Origin: Microbacterium sp. STN6
GTDB lineage: Bacteria > Actinomycetota > Actinomycetes > Actinomycetales > Microbacteriaceae
Reading direction: 5' to 3'
DNA length: 64,000 nucleotides
Assembly (NCBI RefSeq): GCF_026410545.1
Contig: NZ_JAPMIT010000001.1
Coordinates: 992,001 to 1,056,000, forward strand
Position numbers and translations under genes: made by a program
Part shown: in pieces, positions 19,225-26,700 of the stretch
How the letters are laid out: every line of letters starts with the position of its first letter
Numbering within the stretch: position 1 is the first letter of the stretch
The notes under the pieces: model-generated
Seen by the model: the letters and a program-made list of their open reading frames with translations, nothing else
Database searches by the model: none
Told to the model about the DNA's origin: nothing

Positions 19225-20019
19225 TCAGGTTGCCAGCTCGCCCTCGAGACGCGTGGCGCTGCGGGCTGCCCGCCGGTCGTGCAGCCAGGCGATCCCGGCC
19301 GCGGCGAAGTAGAGCAGCACCATCGGCACGGCCAGGAGCAGCATGGAGACCACGTCGGCGGCCGGGGTGGCGATCGCGGTGAACAGAACGATCAGCAGCA
19401 TGGCGACACGCCACGACTTGAGGATCGACGCCGCGCTCAGCACGCCCACGAAGTTGAGCAGCACGAGGAACACCGGAAGCACGAAGGCGATGCCGATCGC
19501 GATCACGAGTTTGAGCACGAAGTCGTAGTACGCCTGCGCGTCGATCAGCGCAGCATCCTGCCTGCCGGCGAAGCCCGTGAGCAGCCCGACAATGTGCGGC
19601 AGAACGAACCAGCCGGCGGCGCAGCCGGCGAAGAACAGCGGCACGGCGCTGAAGAAGAAGCCGAAGATGTAGCGCTTCTCCTTGCCGGTGAGGCCGGGGA
19701 TGAGGAACGCGAAGATCTGGTACAGCCAGACGGGGCTCGAGATGATGGCGCCGACGGTGAGGGCGATCTCGAACTTCAGGTCGAAGGATCCGGTGATGGT
19801 GGCGAAGTTGAGGGCCGCGTTGCGGTGCTGGCTCGAGACGATGTCGGCCACGGGGGCGCGCATGGCGTCGAGCACGAAATCGGCGAGGAACCAACCGGCG
19901 ATTCCGCCGGCGATGAAGCCCACAGCAGCGCGGAAGAGCCGTTTGCGCAGCTCAACCAGGTGCTGCCCGAGCGTCATCCGCTTCTCGCGGCCCCTCGCAG
20001 GGCGGGCGGGTGAAGCCAC
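19225..20019 (-). CDS. tatC: Sec-independent protein translocase subunit TatC
   Basis: The 264-aa product has the conserved N-terminal MTLGQHLVELRKRLFRAA (the twin-arginine signal-binding region) and six transmembrane helices. FAFLIPGLTGKEKRYI with the conserved PGL and E residues lies in the second cytosolic loop. TatC is the signal-peptide receptor of the Tat pathway, which exports folded proteins. tatA ends five bases upstream, so the pair is co-transcribed. The first 14 residues (MASPARPARGREKR) are basic; initiation at the internal Met (MTLGQ) is possible. Confidence 0.97.
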   Translation of the reverse strand: MASPARPARGREKRMTLGQHLVELRKRLFRAAVGFIAGGIAGWFLADFVLDAMRAPVADIVSSQHRNAALNFATITGSFDLKFEIALTVGAIISSPVWLYQIFAFLIPGLTGKEKRYIFGFFFSAVPLFFAGCAAGWFVLPHIVGLLTGFAGRQDAALIDAQAYYDFVLKLVIAIGIAFVLPVFLVLLNFVGVLSAASILKSWRVAMLLIVLFTAIATPAADVVSMLLLAVPMVLLYFAAAGIAWLHDRRAARSATRLEGELAT

Positions 20020-20024
20020 GGGGG

Positions 20025-20240
20025 TTACTGCTTCGTGGTTGACTCGGGCTTGTCGCCGGCTGCGTCGTCGTCGCCCTTAGCCGGGTTGTCGTCCTTCATC
20101 GTCTTCATCTCACCGCGGAAGATGCGCATGGATTGACCGACGCTTCGCGCGAGCGCTGGGAGCTTCGGTGCTCCGAACAGCAACAGCACGATGGCGAGGA
20201 TGATAAGCAAGTGAGGCCAGCCGAATGCGTTGCCGAACAT
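20025..20240 (-). CDS. tatA: Twin-arginine translocase subunit TatA
   Basis: A 71-aa protein with one N-terminal membrane helix (WPHLLIILAIVLLLFGAPKLPALARSVGQSMRIF), containing the FG hinge and the amphipathic helix LPALARSVGQSMRIFRGE, and a charged Asp/Lys-rich tail. It oligomerises to form the Tat transport pore. It lies between the small membrane protein at 20244 (3-nt gap) and tatC (5-nt gap). Confidence 0.96.
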   Translation of the reverse strand: MFGNAFGWPHLLIILAIVLLLFGAPKLPALARSVGQSMRIFRGEMKTMKDDNPAKGDDDAAGDKPESTTKQ

Positions 20241-20243
20241 GAC

Positions 20244-20594
20244 TTAGTTCCTTCTGACGAGGTGTGAGAACTGCTGTGGGTCAGTCTTCACCAGCAGTCT
20301 AGCCTGCTGGATCCTCGCGTCTCTCAGAATCTGTCGTGCTCGTCTGCGCTCGCCCGCGCGAGTTCGGCGCTCGTCGGCGAGGGCGCGCGCGTCTGCGAAG
20401 ATCGCTGGATGCCGGGGCTCGCGACGCATCGGCTCGCTGGCGGCCCCCAGAGCCTCCGCTTTGCCCAGCAGATCCCCCAGCTCGTCTGCTGCGTGCATGA
20501 GTTTGGAGAAGAGGCGCACGGCCTGCCACGCGAGCAGCGCGAGGAGCGCGAAGACGAGCACTCCCCAGATCACGATCCAGGACCACCAGGGCAT
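20244..20594 (-). CDS. Small single-helix membrane protein of the paf-tat operon
   Basis: The 116-aa protein begins with a membrane helix (WSWIVIWGVLVFALLALLAWQAVRLF), followed by a long, very Arg/Ala-rich cytosolic region likely to be helical (ARALADERRTRAGERRRARQILRDARIQQARLLVK). I do not recognise a named family. It sits between pafC and tatA with 9- and 3-nt gaps, so it is co-expressed with the Tat system. Many actinobacteria have a comparable small hypothetical at this position. A role next to the translocase is only suggested by location. Confidence 0.75.
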   Translation of the reverse strand: MPWWSWIVIWGVLVFALLALLAWQAVRLFSKLMHAADELGDLLGKAEALGAASEPMRREPRHPAIFADARALADERRTRAGERRRARQILRDARIQQARLLVKTDPQQFSHLVRRN

Positions 20595-20603
20595 GGCTCG
20601 AGC

Positions 20604-21626
20604 CTACGCGTTCCCGGTGTCGTGCTCGTTCTTGTGCTCGTGCTCGTGCTTGTTCTCGTACCGGGCTGCACCGGCTGCCGCCCACTCGGCGACCGCGCGC
20701 CTCGCCTCGGCTGGGCCCGTCACCGTGAGCACTCCCGACAGGCGGGCCGCCAGCCGCTTCAGCCCGTGATAGTGCGTGACGCGCATGCTCGTGTGAATGA
20801 CGCCGTTCTCCTCGACTCCCGGCGCTGCCTCGCGCAGATAGTCGGCGAGCAGCACCCGCGCTGAGGCGGCGACGTCGATATCGACGAGCAGATCCTCCGG
20901 CGATCCCTCGAACAGGTTCTCCGGCAGGCTCGCGTGGGCGCCGTGGTCGCTGGCCGGCTCGCCCGTGACCTCGAGCGACGCCATGCGGTCGAAGCGGAAC
21001 GTGCGCACCGCCTGGCGCAGGTGACACCAGCCGCGCAGGTACCAGTCCTGGTCGACCGACTCCACCCGCAGTGGGTCGACCCGCCGGCGCTCGTGCTCGC
21101 CCCGGGCGTTGAGATAGTCGAACTCGACCTGCGTGCCGGTTTCGATAGCCGAGCGGATGGGCGCAAGCGCGGCATCCGCATCCGCGCCGGCCACCGCGAC
21201 CTCGCTCGGGGTCGCCGACGAGCCCCGTGCCAACTTGGTCATGAGCATGCCGATGGCCTCGCGGTCCTGGTTCTCGGGCAGTGCGGAGAGGTACTGCAGG
21301 CCGGCGATGAGCGCCGAGGCCTCCCGGGCCGAGAAGCGCGGCGAGTCGTCAATGGCGACGAGGTGGGTGAGAACGATCTGGTCGTTCTGCTCGAAGTCGT
21401 CCCAGGCGATGTCGAAGAGGTCGCCCGGCTGGTACTGGCGGGTCTCCCCCGGCACGCCGGACACCGCGATCAGGCGAACCGCGTCGCGGATCTGCTGAGG
21501 GCTCACGCCGAAGTGCTCTGCGACATCGCCCACAGCGACCCGATCGTGATCCATCAAATACGGCACGAGAGAGAGCAGAAGCAGCAGTTTGTCCTGCGCG
21601 TGCAGCGGGGTGCGCGCCTCAGCCAT
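20604..21626 (-). CDS. pafC: WYL-domain transcriptional regulator PafC
   Basis: The 340-aa product starts at ATG 21626, 8 bp inside pafB. It has an N-terminal winged HTH (DKLLLLLSLVPYLMDHDRVAVGDVAEHFGVSPQQIRDAVRLI), the WYL domain (FDYLNARGEHERRRVDPLRVESVDQDWYLRGWCHLRQAVRTFRFDRMASLEV) and a WCX C-terminal domain. PafB and PafC form a heterodimer that activates the RecA-independent DNA-damage response in mycobacteria; despite the name they are not needed for pupylation. The C-terminus is odd: after AAGAARY comes an alternating Glu-Asn-Lys-His tail (ENKHEHEHKNEHDTGNA) encoded by a hexanucleotide repeat, not expected in PafC. Confidence 0.92.
   Translation of the reverse strand: MAEARTPLHAQDKLLLLLSLVPYLMDHDRVAVGDVAEHFGVSPQQIRDAVRLIAVSGVPGETRQYQPGDLFDIAWDDFEQNDQIVLTHLVAIDDSPRFSAREASALIAGLQYLSALPENQDREAIGMLMTKLARGSSATPSEVAVAGADADAALAPIRSAIETGTQVEFDYLNARGEHERRRVDPLRVESVDQDWYLRGWCHLRQAVRTFRFDRMASLEVTGEPASDHGAHASLPENLFEGSPEDLLVDIDVAASARVLLADYLREAAPGVEENGVIHTSMRVTHYHGLKRLAARLSGVLTVTGPAEARRAVAEWAAAGAARYENKHEHEHKNEHDTGNA
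20617..20658. repeat. Hexanucleotide repeat encoding the PafC C-terminal tail
   Basis: Seven consecutive 6-bp units, TGCTCG with variants TGCTTG, TTCTTG and TTCTCG, lie at the 3' end of pafC. On the coding strand they give His-Glu, Asn-Glu, Asn-Lys and His-Lys pairs. Unit length divisible by three keeps the frame whatever the copy number. Confidence 0.8.
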
Positions 21627-22638
21627 CTTCTCTCGCCTCCTGCCGGTCCTCGTGGGCGGCCACGACAGCGAGCAGCCTCTGCCGCACCGCGTCACGCAGC
21701 GCATCCGGTGATCGCACGAGCACCTCGGGACCATAGCCCGCGAGCTCATCGGCGAGAATGTTGAGGTCGGTGTAGTGCAGCAGAACGCTGGAGCCGTCGT
21801 CGATCGCCTCACCGCGGCGGGCCAGGCGCACCGAAGCGTCGCTGCCCGGTGCCAGCTCGACGACGGCGACGTTGGCGTTCCAGATGGCGTCGAGCTCGTC
21901 GAGCGCCCGAGCGGCGAAGTCGGTGCCCTGCGGCTCGAACGTGCGCGGCGTGATGCGCACCGCATCCACGATGCGCGAGAGCAGGAACGTGCGCGGGGCG
22001 TCGGCACCCTGATCGATGCCGTGCAGGTGCCAGCGCCCCTGATGCTGCACGAGCGCGAGCGGCGCGACCCTGCGCTGCCGGGACGCGCGCTCGCCCGGCT
22101 TCAAATAGGAGAACGTGACGATCGCCTTGCGCTCGAGGGCGATGTTCAGCGGCTCGAAGGCGCTCTCGCGGGCGCTCAATTTCGGGGCGTAGCCGATGAT
22201 GGCCTCGTTCGACTCGACGCCGAGGCTGCGCAGCTTCATGAGGGCGCGCCTGGTCTCGCCCGAGAGCGAGCCCTCGCGCCAGACCGTCGCGGCGAGGGTG
22301 AGCAGCGTGATCTCCTTCGCCGAGAACACGATGTCCTGAGGCAGGTCGTAGCTGCCCTTCGGAATGAGGTAGCGCAGACTCTGGTTGTTGCCGGGCTCCA
22401 GGGGCGACTCGACGGTCTCGAGCGGAACCCCCAGGTCGCGGATATCGTCTTTGTCGCGCTCGAACTGCCGCTCGAGACTGCTGTTGTCGCCGCCGAGCTG
22501 AAAGCGCTGGCGGTAGCCCTGAACGGTCGAGAGGATCTCGTTCTTGGTCAGCCCACCCTCGGTCGCGAGCAGCGCGAGAACCAGGCTGAAGAGGCGCTCT
22601 TCGACCGGGATCCGCTCAGGCTTCGACGGGGTGGCCAC
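21619..22638 (-). CDS. pafB: WYL-domain transcriptional regulator PafB
   Basis: The 339-aa product opens with ERIPVEERLFSLVLALLATEGGLTKNEILSTVQGY, an N-terminal winged HTH with the ERLF.LVLAL hallmark of PafB. The DNA-binding wing region FERDKDDIRDLGVPLETVE comes next. Its WYL domain is IVTFSYLKPGERASRQRRVAPLALVQHQGRWHLHGID, followed by a WCX region. Together with PafC (8-bp overlap) it forms the PafBC activator of DNA-damage genes. It heads an operon pafB-pafC-membrane protein-tatA-tatC. The Pup ligase gene pafA, normally nearby, is not here. Confidence 0.94.
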   Translation of the reverse strand: MATPSKPERIPVEERLFSLVLALLATEGGLTKNEILSTVQGYRQRFQLGGDNSSLERQFERDKDDIRDLGVPLETVESPLEPGNNQSLRYLIPKGSYDLPQDIVFSAKEITLLTLAATVWREGSLSGETRRALMKLRSLGVESNEAIIGYAPKLSARESAFEPLNIALERKAIVTFSYLKPGERASRQRRVAPLALVQHQGRWHLHGIDQGADAPRTFLLSRIVDAVRITPRTFEPQGTDFAARALDELDAIWNANVAVVELAPGSDASVRLARRGEAIDDGSSVLLHYTDLNILADELAGYGPEVLVRSPDALRDAVRQRLLAVVAAHEDRQEAREDG

Positions 22639-22721
22639 CTGGATATCCTACGGGCGCCGCTGCCGGGACAGTGGCAGGCGCCGCCGTCGCGCCGCGGGGT
22701 CGTGCGAGCCCGCCGCCGGCC

Positions 22722-23663
22722 TTACTGGATGCCGAGCACGTCGACTACGAGAACCAGGGTGGAATCGGGCGGAACGCCGTCTGAGCCCTGCTTGCCGTAC
22801 GCCTTGCTCGGCGGGATCACGGCGATGAATTGCGAGCCGACCTTCTGCCCGATCATGGCCTCGACCAGGCCGGGCATCGAGCCTCCGGAAGAGGCGGAGG
22901 AGGCGTCGTCAACGAGCATGCCCGTCGGCCCGCTCTCATCCCACGTCGACTTGTACTTGTCGCCCGTCTTCCACACCAGGCCCGTGTACTGCACGACGAC
23001 GTTGTCACCGCGCTTGACGGTGCGGCCGTCACCCTGCAGAAGCTCGGCGACCTTCAGCGTCTTCGGCGGGTCCGTCTTGGGAATCGTGATGCCGGGCTGG
23101 CCGTTCGGGGCGCGCACGACCTGGGGCATGCCGGCCACGTGCGGCTGCACGCTGCCATCGGCCTGCGCCAGGTACGCCTTGCGCACATCCACAACGATGA
23201 TGAGTGAGGTGGCGCCGTCGCCCAGGCCGTCCTTCGGCGACGTGGCGATGACGACGCGGGAACCCGCGGTGCTGCAGATGAGCCCCTTCGCCAGGCCGCC
23301 CACGAGACCGTCTGCCGACGTGTCGAGGTTCACGGTGACGCTGCCGCCGCCGTATTGCGACGTGGGAATGAGCGCGCCCGTGCTGCCCTCGTAGACGCGC
23401 ATGTCGAGCTGCACCGCCTGGTGGTTCTGCACGGTGCGCCCCGAGCCCTCGTGCACGATGGTGCGCTCGGTGGTCTTCGTCTTCATGGGCGTCGCGAAGT
23501 TCGCGGTGCCAGGCTTGCTGAGAGCGCCGGCAGTCTGGATCTGATTGGATGCGGGCCCAGGCGCCGCCGCATCAGTGCAATCGGCGGCGGGGGCGCTGCT
23601 GCACCCGGTGAGGCCGGCGAGCAGCAGCCCTGCTGCGACGATCATGGCGGGAGCTCTGCGCAC
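22722..23663 (-). CDS. FKBP-type peptidyl-prolyl isomerase, lipoprotein
   Basis: The 313-aa product starts at GTG 23663 (AAAGAGGAACC just upstream). It carries a lipoprotein signal (MIVAAGLLLAGLTGC; lipobox LTGC). Two FKBP-like domains follow: a diverged one (about residues 55-150) and a clear C-terminal one with VVVQYTGLVWKTGDKYKSTWD, then GLVEAMIGQKVGSQFIAVIPPSKAYGKQG. It should be an extracytoplasmic proline isomerase aiding folding of exported proteins. In several Micrococcales relatives this gene lies between pafB and pafA; here the next gene upstream is the HAD-TrmI fusion instead. Confidence 0.9.
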   Translation of the reverse strand: MRRAPAMIVAAGLLLAGLTGCSSAPAADCTDAAAPGPASNQIQTAGALSKPGTANFATPMKTKTTERTIVHEGSGRTVQNHQAVQLDMRVYEGSTGALIPTSQYGGGSVTVNLDTSADGLVGGLAKGLICSTAGSRVVIATSPKDGLGDGATSLIIVVDVRKAYLAQADGSVQPHVAGMPQVVRAPNGQPGITIPKTDPPKTLKVAELLQGDGRTVKRGDNVVVQYTGLVWKTGDKYKSTWDESGPTGMLVDDASSASSGGSMPGLVEAMIGQKVGSQFIAVIPPSKAYGKQGSDGVPPDSTLVLVVDVLGIQ

Positions 23664-23759
23664 GGTTCCTCTTTCGTGATGTTCGTGATGAGGCCAGCGA
23701 GACGTCCGGCCGCCGCGCGGGCGGCCACGTCTCACGGCCACCCATGCTAGTTGATCAAG

Positions 23760-25487
23760 TCAGGTGGCCGGTGTGGCGTCGTCGTCGCCGCGGCTTCTGG
23801 CCAGTTCTGCTCCGGCTCGCGCGGCCCGCACCCGCTTGCGCAGGCTCTTCGAGCTCGCCTGCCGCTCCCCCAGCGCTCCGGGGGTCCACGCCTCGACGTC
23901 CTCGTCGCTGTAGTCGCTCTTCGACGGGCGGCGCTTCAGCTCGGGCAGCACCGTGCCGGGTGCGAGAAGCCTGGCGGTGATGAGGAATCCGGTGTGCCCG
24001 ATCATGCGGTGGTCGGGACGCACCGCGAGGCCCTCCACGTGCCAGCCGCGCACCATGGTCTCGGTTGAGGCGGGATTCGTGAAGCGGCCGGTGCCGCGGA
24101 TCGCCTCGGCGACGCGCGAGAGCTGGGTGACGGTCGCGACGTAGCAGAGCAGCACACCGCCCGGCCTCATCGCGTCGATGCAGGCGTCCAGACATTCCCA
24201 GGGCGCCAGCATGTCGAGAACGATCCGATCGATCGAGCCCGGCTCGAGCGTCGAGGGCAGGGCCTCGACCAAGTCGCCCACCGTGATCGACCAGTTCGCC
24301 GGATCGTCACCGAGGAAGGTCGCCGCGTTGTCGCGGGCCACCTCGGCGAACTCGTCGCGTCGCTCGAAGGAGAACAGCCGGCCGGCGGGCCCGATCGCAC
24401 GCAGCAGCCACAGCGAGAGGGCACCTGAGCCGACACCAGCCTCCACCACACGGGCGCCGGGAAAGATGTCGGCGAGGGCGAGAATCTGCGCAGCATCCTT
24501 CGGGTAGACAATGGCGGCGCCCCGCGGCATCGACATGACGAAGTCGTGCAGAAGCGGTCGCAGTGCGAGGTGCTCGACGCCCACATTGTTCGTCACGACC
24601 GAGCCGTCTGGCAGGCCGATGACGGCATCGTGGCTGAGCACGCCGCGGTGCGTGTGGAACACCTTGCCCGGCTCGAGCGTGATGGTGTTGAGCTTGCCCT
24701 TCGGCCCCGTCAGCTGCACGCGGTCGCCGGCCCGGAACGGCCCGCTCGAGGCGGGGGCCGGGGCGGACGAGGAAGCGGGCTTCGCCAGTCCCCGGCGCTC
24801 GGCGAAGAGGGCGACGATGTCGTCGGCGCCTCGGTGCTCGAGCGTCGGCCACACCGTGTGATCGGGGCTCTCGGGTATCGGCACGATGTGCGGAACCGCG
24901 ATGGCGACGGTTCCGGCCGCGACCGCAGAGGCGAGACCCGCAAGCGAATCCTCGATGGCGACCGCGTCCGCCGGCGCGACGCCCAGCTGCGCCGCCGCCT
25001 CGAGGTACGGCGCGGGGTCGGGCTTCGGCGCGCTCACCATGTCACCCGTGATGAGCCGCTCGAACCCGTCGAACGGCAGTTGGGCCACGATCTGCTCGGC
25101 CATGCGGCGAACCGACATGGTCACGAGAGCGGTACGGATGCCGCGCTCGCGCAGCTCGCGCAGTAACTCCACCGCTCCCGGCCGCCAGGGTGCGCCGTCC
25201 CGGGCGATCTGCTCCTGCACCCGGTCGGTGAGGTGCGCCACGATGTCGTCGGCCGGCATTTCGACGCCGCGCTTCTGCAGCGCCACGGCGGAATCCCAGA
25301 GACCGGCGCCCACGACCGTGAGTGCGTCGTCGTGGGTCCAGGTGCCGCCGTACTGCTCGACGAGCTCTGTCTCGGCGCTCATCCAATACGGCTCGGTGTC
25401 GACGAGCGTGCCGTCCATGTCCCAGAGCACCGCGGCGGGCAGGGCGCGGCTCGTCGTGGGAAGGGGGGCGCTCGGCTCGTCGGTCAC
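23760..25487 (-). CDS. trmI: Fusion: HAD-family phosphatase + TrmI-type tRNA (adenine-N1)-methyltransferase
   Basis: One uninterrupted 575-aa frame from GTG 25487. Residues about 18-235 form a HAD phosphatase of the beta-phosphoglucomutase-like class: WDMDGTLVDTEPYW (nucleophile D23, D25), VTMSVRRMA, the Lys/Asp motif SAPKPDPAPYLEAA, and AIEDSLAGLASA. A Ser/Ala/Pro linker (PASSSAPAPASSGP) follows. Residues about 253-560 form a TrmI-like methyltransferase: GDRVQLTGPKGK, the SAM loop EAGVGSGALSLWLLRAIG, DMLAPWECLDA and RPDHRMIGHTGFL. TrmI makes m1A58 in tRNA. In relatives these are usually two adjacent genes. A TAGACT box 8 nt before the GTG suggests a leaderless transcript. Confidence 0.88.
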   Translation of the reverse strand: MTDEPSAPLPTTSRALPAAVLWDMDGTLVDTEPYWMSAETELVEQYGGTWTHDDALTVVGAGLWDSAVALQKRGVEMPADDIVAHLTDRVQEQIARDGAPWRPGAVELLRELRERGIRTALVTMSVRRMAEQIVAQLPFDGFERLITGDMVSAPKPDPAPYLEAAAQLGVAPADAVAIEDSLAGLASAVAAGTVAIAVPHIVPIPESPDHTVWPTLEHRGADDIVALFAERRGLAKPASSSAPAPASSGPFRAGDRVQLTGPKGKLNTITLEPGKVFHTHRGVLSHDAVIGLPDGSVVTNNVGVEHLALRPLLHDFVMSMPRGAAIVYPKDAAQILALADIFPGARVVEAGVGSGALSLWLLRAIGPAGRLFSFERRDEFAEVARDNAATFLGDDPANWSITVGDLVEALPSTLEPGSIDRIVLDMLAPWECLDACIDAMRPGGVLLCYVATVTQLSRVAEAIRGTGRFTNPASTETMVRGWHVEGLAVRPDHRMIGHTGFLITARLLAPGTVLPELKRRPSKSDYSDEDVEAWTPGALGERQASSKSLRKRVRAARAGAELARSRGDDDATPAT

Positions 25488-25495
25488 GGGGTACA

Positions 25496-25501
25496 AGTCT
25501 A
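25496..25501 (-). promoter_or_regulatory. Putative -10 box, leaderless HAD-TrmI transcript
   Basis: TAGACT on the minus strand ends 8 nt before the GTG start at 25487 and there is no Shine-Dalgarno. No convincing -35 element is seen. Confidence 0.4.
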
Positions 25502-25564
25502 TTCTTGAACGATGGCGCAAAGGGCGCAGCCGACTCACTGCGAGCGATTGGGGCAGAGGAGACC

Positions 25565-26512
25565 GTGACAGACGAGAAGCGCTTTCTGGCCGGCCGGGTG
25601 CTGGTCGTCGCCTTCGAGGGCTGGAACGACGCGGGCGAGGCCGCGAGCGGGGCGGTGCGCACTCTCAAGGATGTGCTCGACGTCGTGCCGCTCGCCGAGG
25701 TCGATCCCGAACTCTACTTCGACTTCCAGTTCAACCGCCCCACGGTGTCGATCGAGGAGGACGGCAGTCGCACGCTCGAGTGGCCATCGGCTGCGGTGTA
25801 CGGCCCCGTGCATCCGGGCATCGAACCGCGCGAGCTCGCCGACGACGCCGAACTGAGCGTCAGCGGGGCGAACGCGGGCAACATCTATCTGCTGCTCGGC
25901 ACCGAGCCCTCGCGAAGCTGGAAGAGCTTCACCGCCGAACTGCTCGACGCGGCGCTCGCCGCGGACATCGAGGCGGTGGTGCTGCTCGGCTCCATGCTCG
26001 CCGACGTTCCGCACACCCGCCCCATCTCGGTCTTCGCCTCGAGCGACAACGCCGACGTGCGAAACGAACTGCAGCTCGAGCGCAGCAGCTACGAGGGGCC
26101 GGTCGGCGTGCTCAGCGTGTTCGCCGACGCGGCCGAGAAGGTCGGGATCCCAACGGTGCAGATCTGGGCGTCCGTGCCGCACTACGTGCACAACGCACCC
26201 TCACCCAAGGCCATGCTCGCGCTCATCGACAAGCTCGAGGAGATGATCGACGTCACGATCCCCCGCGGCGACCTCGTGGAGGAATCCGCCGCATGGGAGG
26301 CGGGCATCGACGCGCTCGCCTCAGACGACGAGGATATGGCGTCGTACATTCAGCAGCTCGAGCAGGCACGCGACACGGTCGACTCGCCCGAGGCGAGCGG
26401 TGAGGCCATCGCGCAGGAGTTCGAGCGCTACCTGCGCCGGCGTGGCGACGGGCGTGACGGCAAGGAGGGGCGCGACGGCCGCGGCGACGAGCCGTGGCGC
26501 GGCCGCGACTGA
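25565..26512 (+). CDS. PAC2-family (proteasome assembly chaperone-like) protein
   Basis: The 315-aa product starts at GTG 25565 after AGAGGAGACC. The PAC2 fold is visible from GRVLVVAFEGWNDAGEAASGAVRTL, with the conserved GW.DAG, through WPSAAVYGPVHPGIEPREL, AEVVVLLGSMLADVPHTRP and SYEGPVGVLSVFADAAEKVGIPTVQIWASVPHYV. It ends in a charged Arg/Gly/Asp tail. PAC2 homologues assist 20S proteasome assembly in eukaryotes; the bacterial members are of unknown function and occur also where no proteasome genes exist. It corresponds by position to the PAC2 gene near mshC in mycobacteria. Confidence 0.9.
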   Translation: MTDEKRFLAGRVLVVAFEGWNDAGEAASGAVRTLKDVLDVVPLAEVDPELYFDFQFNRPTVSIEEDGSRTLEWPSAAVYGPVHPGIEPRELADDAELSVSGANAGNIYLLLGTEPSRSWKSFTAELLDAALAADIEAVVLLGSMLADVPHTRPISVFASSDNADVRNELQLERSSYEGPVGVLSVFADAAEKVGIPTVQIWASVPHYVHNAPSPKAMLALIDKLEEMIDVTIPRGDLVEESAAWEAGIDALASDDEDMASYIQQLEQARDTVDSPEASGEAIAQEFERYLRRRGDGRDGKEGRDGRGDEPWRGRD

Positions 26513-26535
26513 GGCCCTGAGCTCGCCGCCTGACA

Positions 26536-26700
26536 GCGAGTCGGGCCGAATCGCGGGTTTGCCCGCGTGGAACCCGCAATGTGACCCGCCTCGTGGTGTG
26601 CGCGGGTCGGCCCACTCTGCGAGTCGAGCCGAATCGCTGGTGCATTCGCGCGCGAGCCACAACATGGCCCGCCTCGTGGGGCGAGATGGTCCGAATCAGG
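26536..26700. repeat. Imperfect direct repeats in the PAC2-mshC intergenic space
   Basis: A 61-bp unit at 26536-26596 recurs ungapped at 26619-26679 with about 46 of 61 identities. The first 22 bp and the last 9 bp (GCCTCGTGG) are almost exact, the middle diverged. A third partial copy (GCGAGATGGTCCGAATCAGG) starts at 26681 and runs into the mshC stop codon. The array lies between two convergent genes. Confidence 0.7.

Noticed and set aside
16632-19382. A 916-codon open frame on the + strand opposite helY
   Set aside because: Typical high-GC antisense shadow: no family motifs, no ribosome site, fully covered by helY on the other strand.
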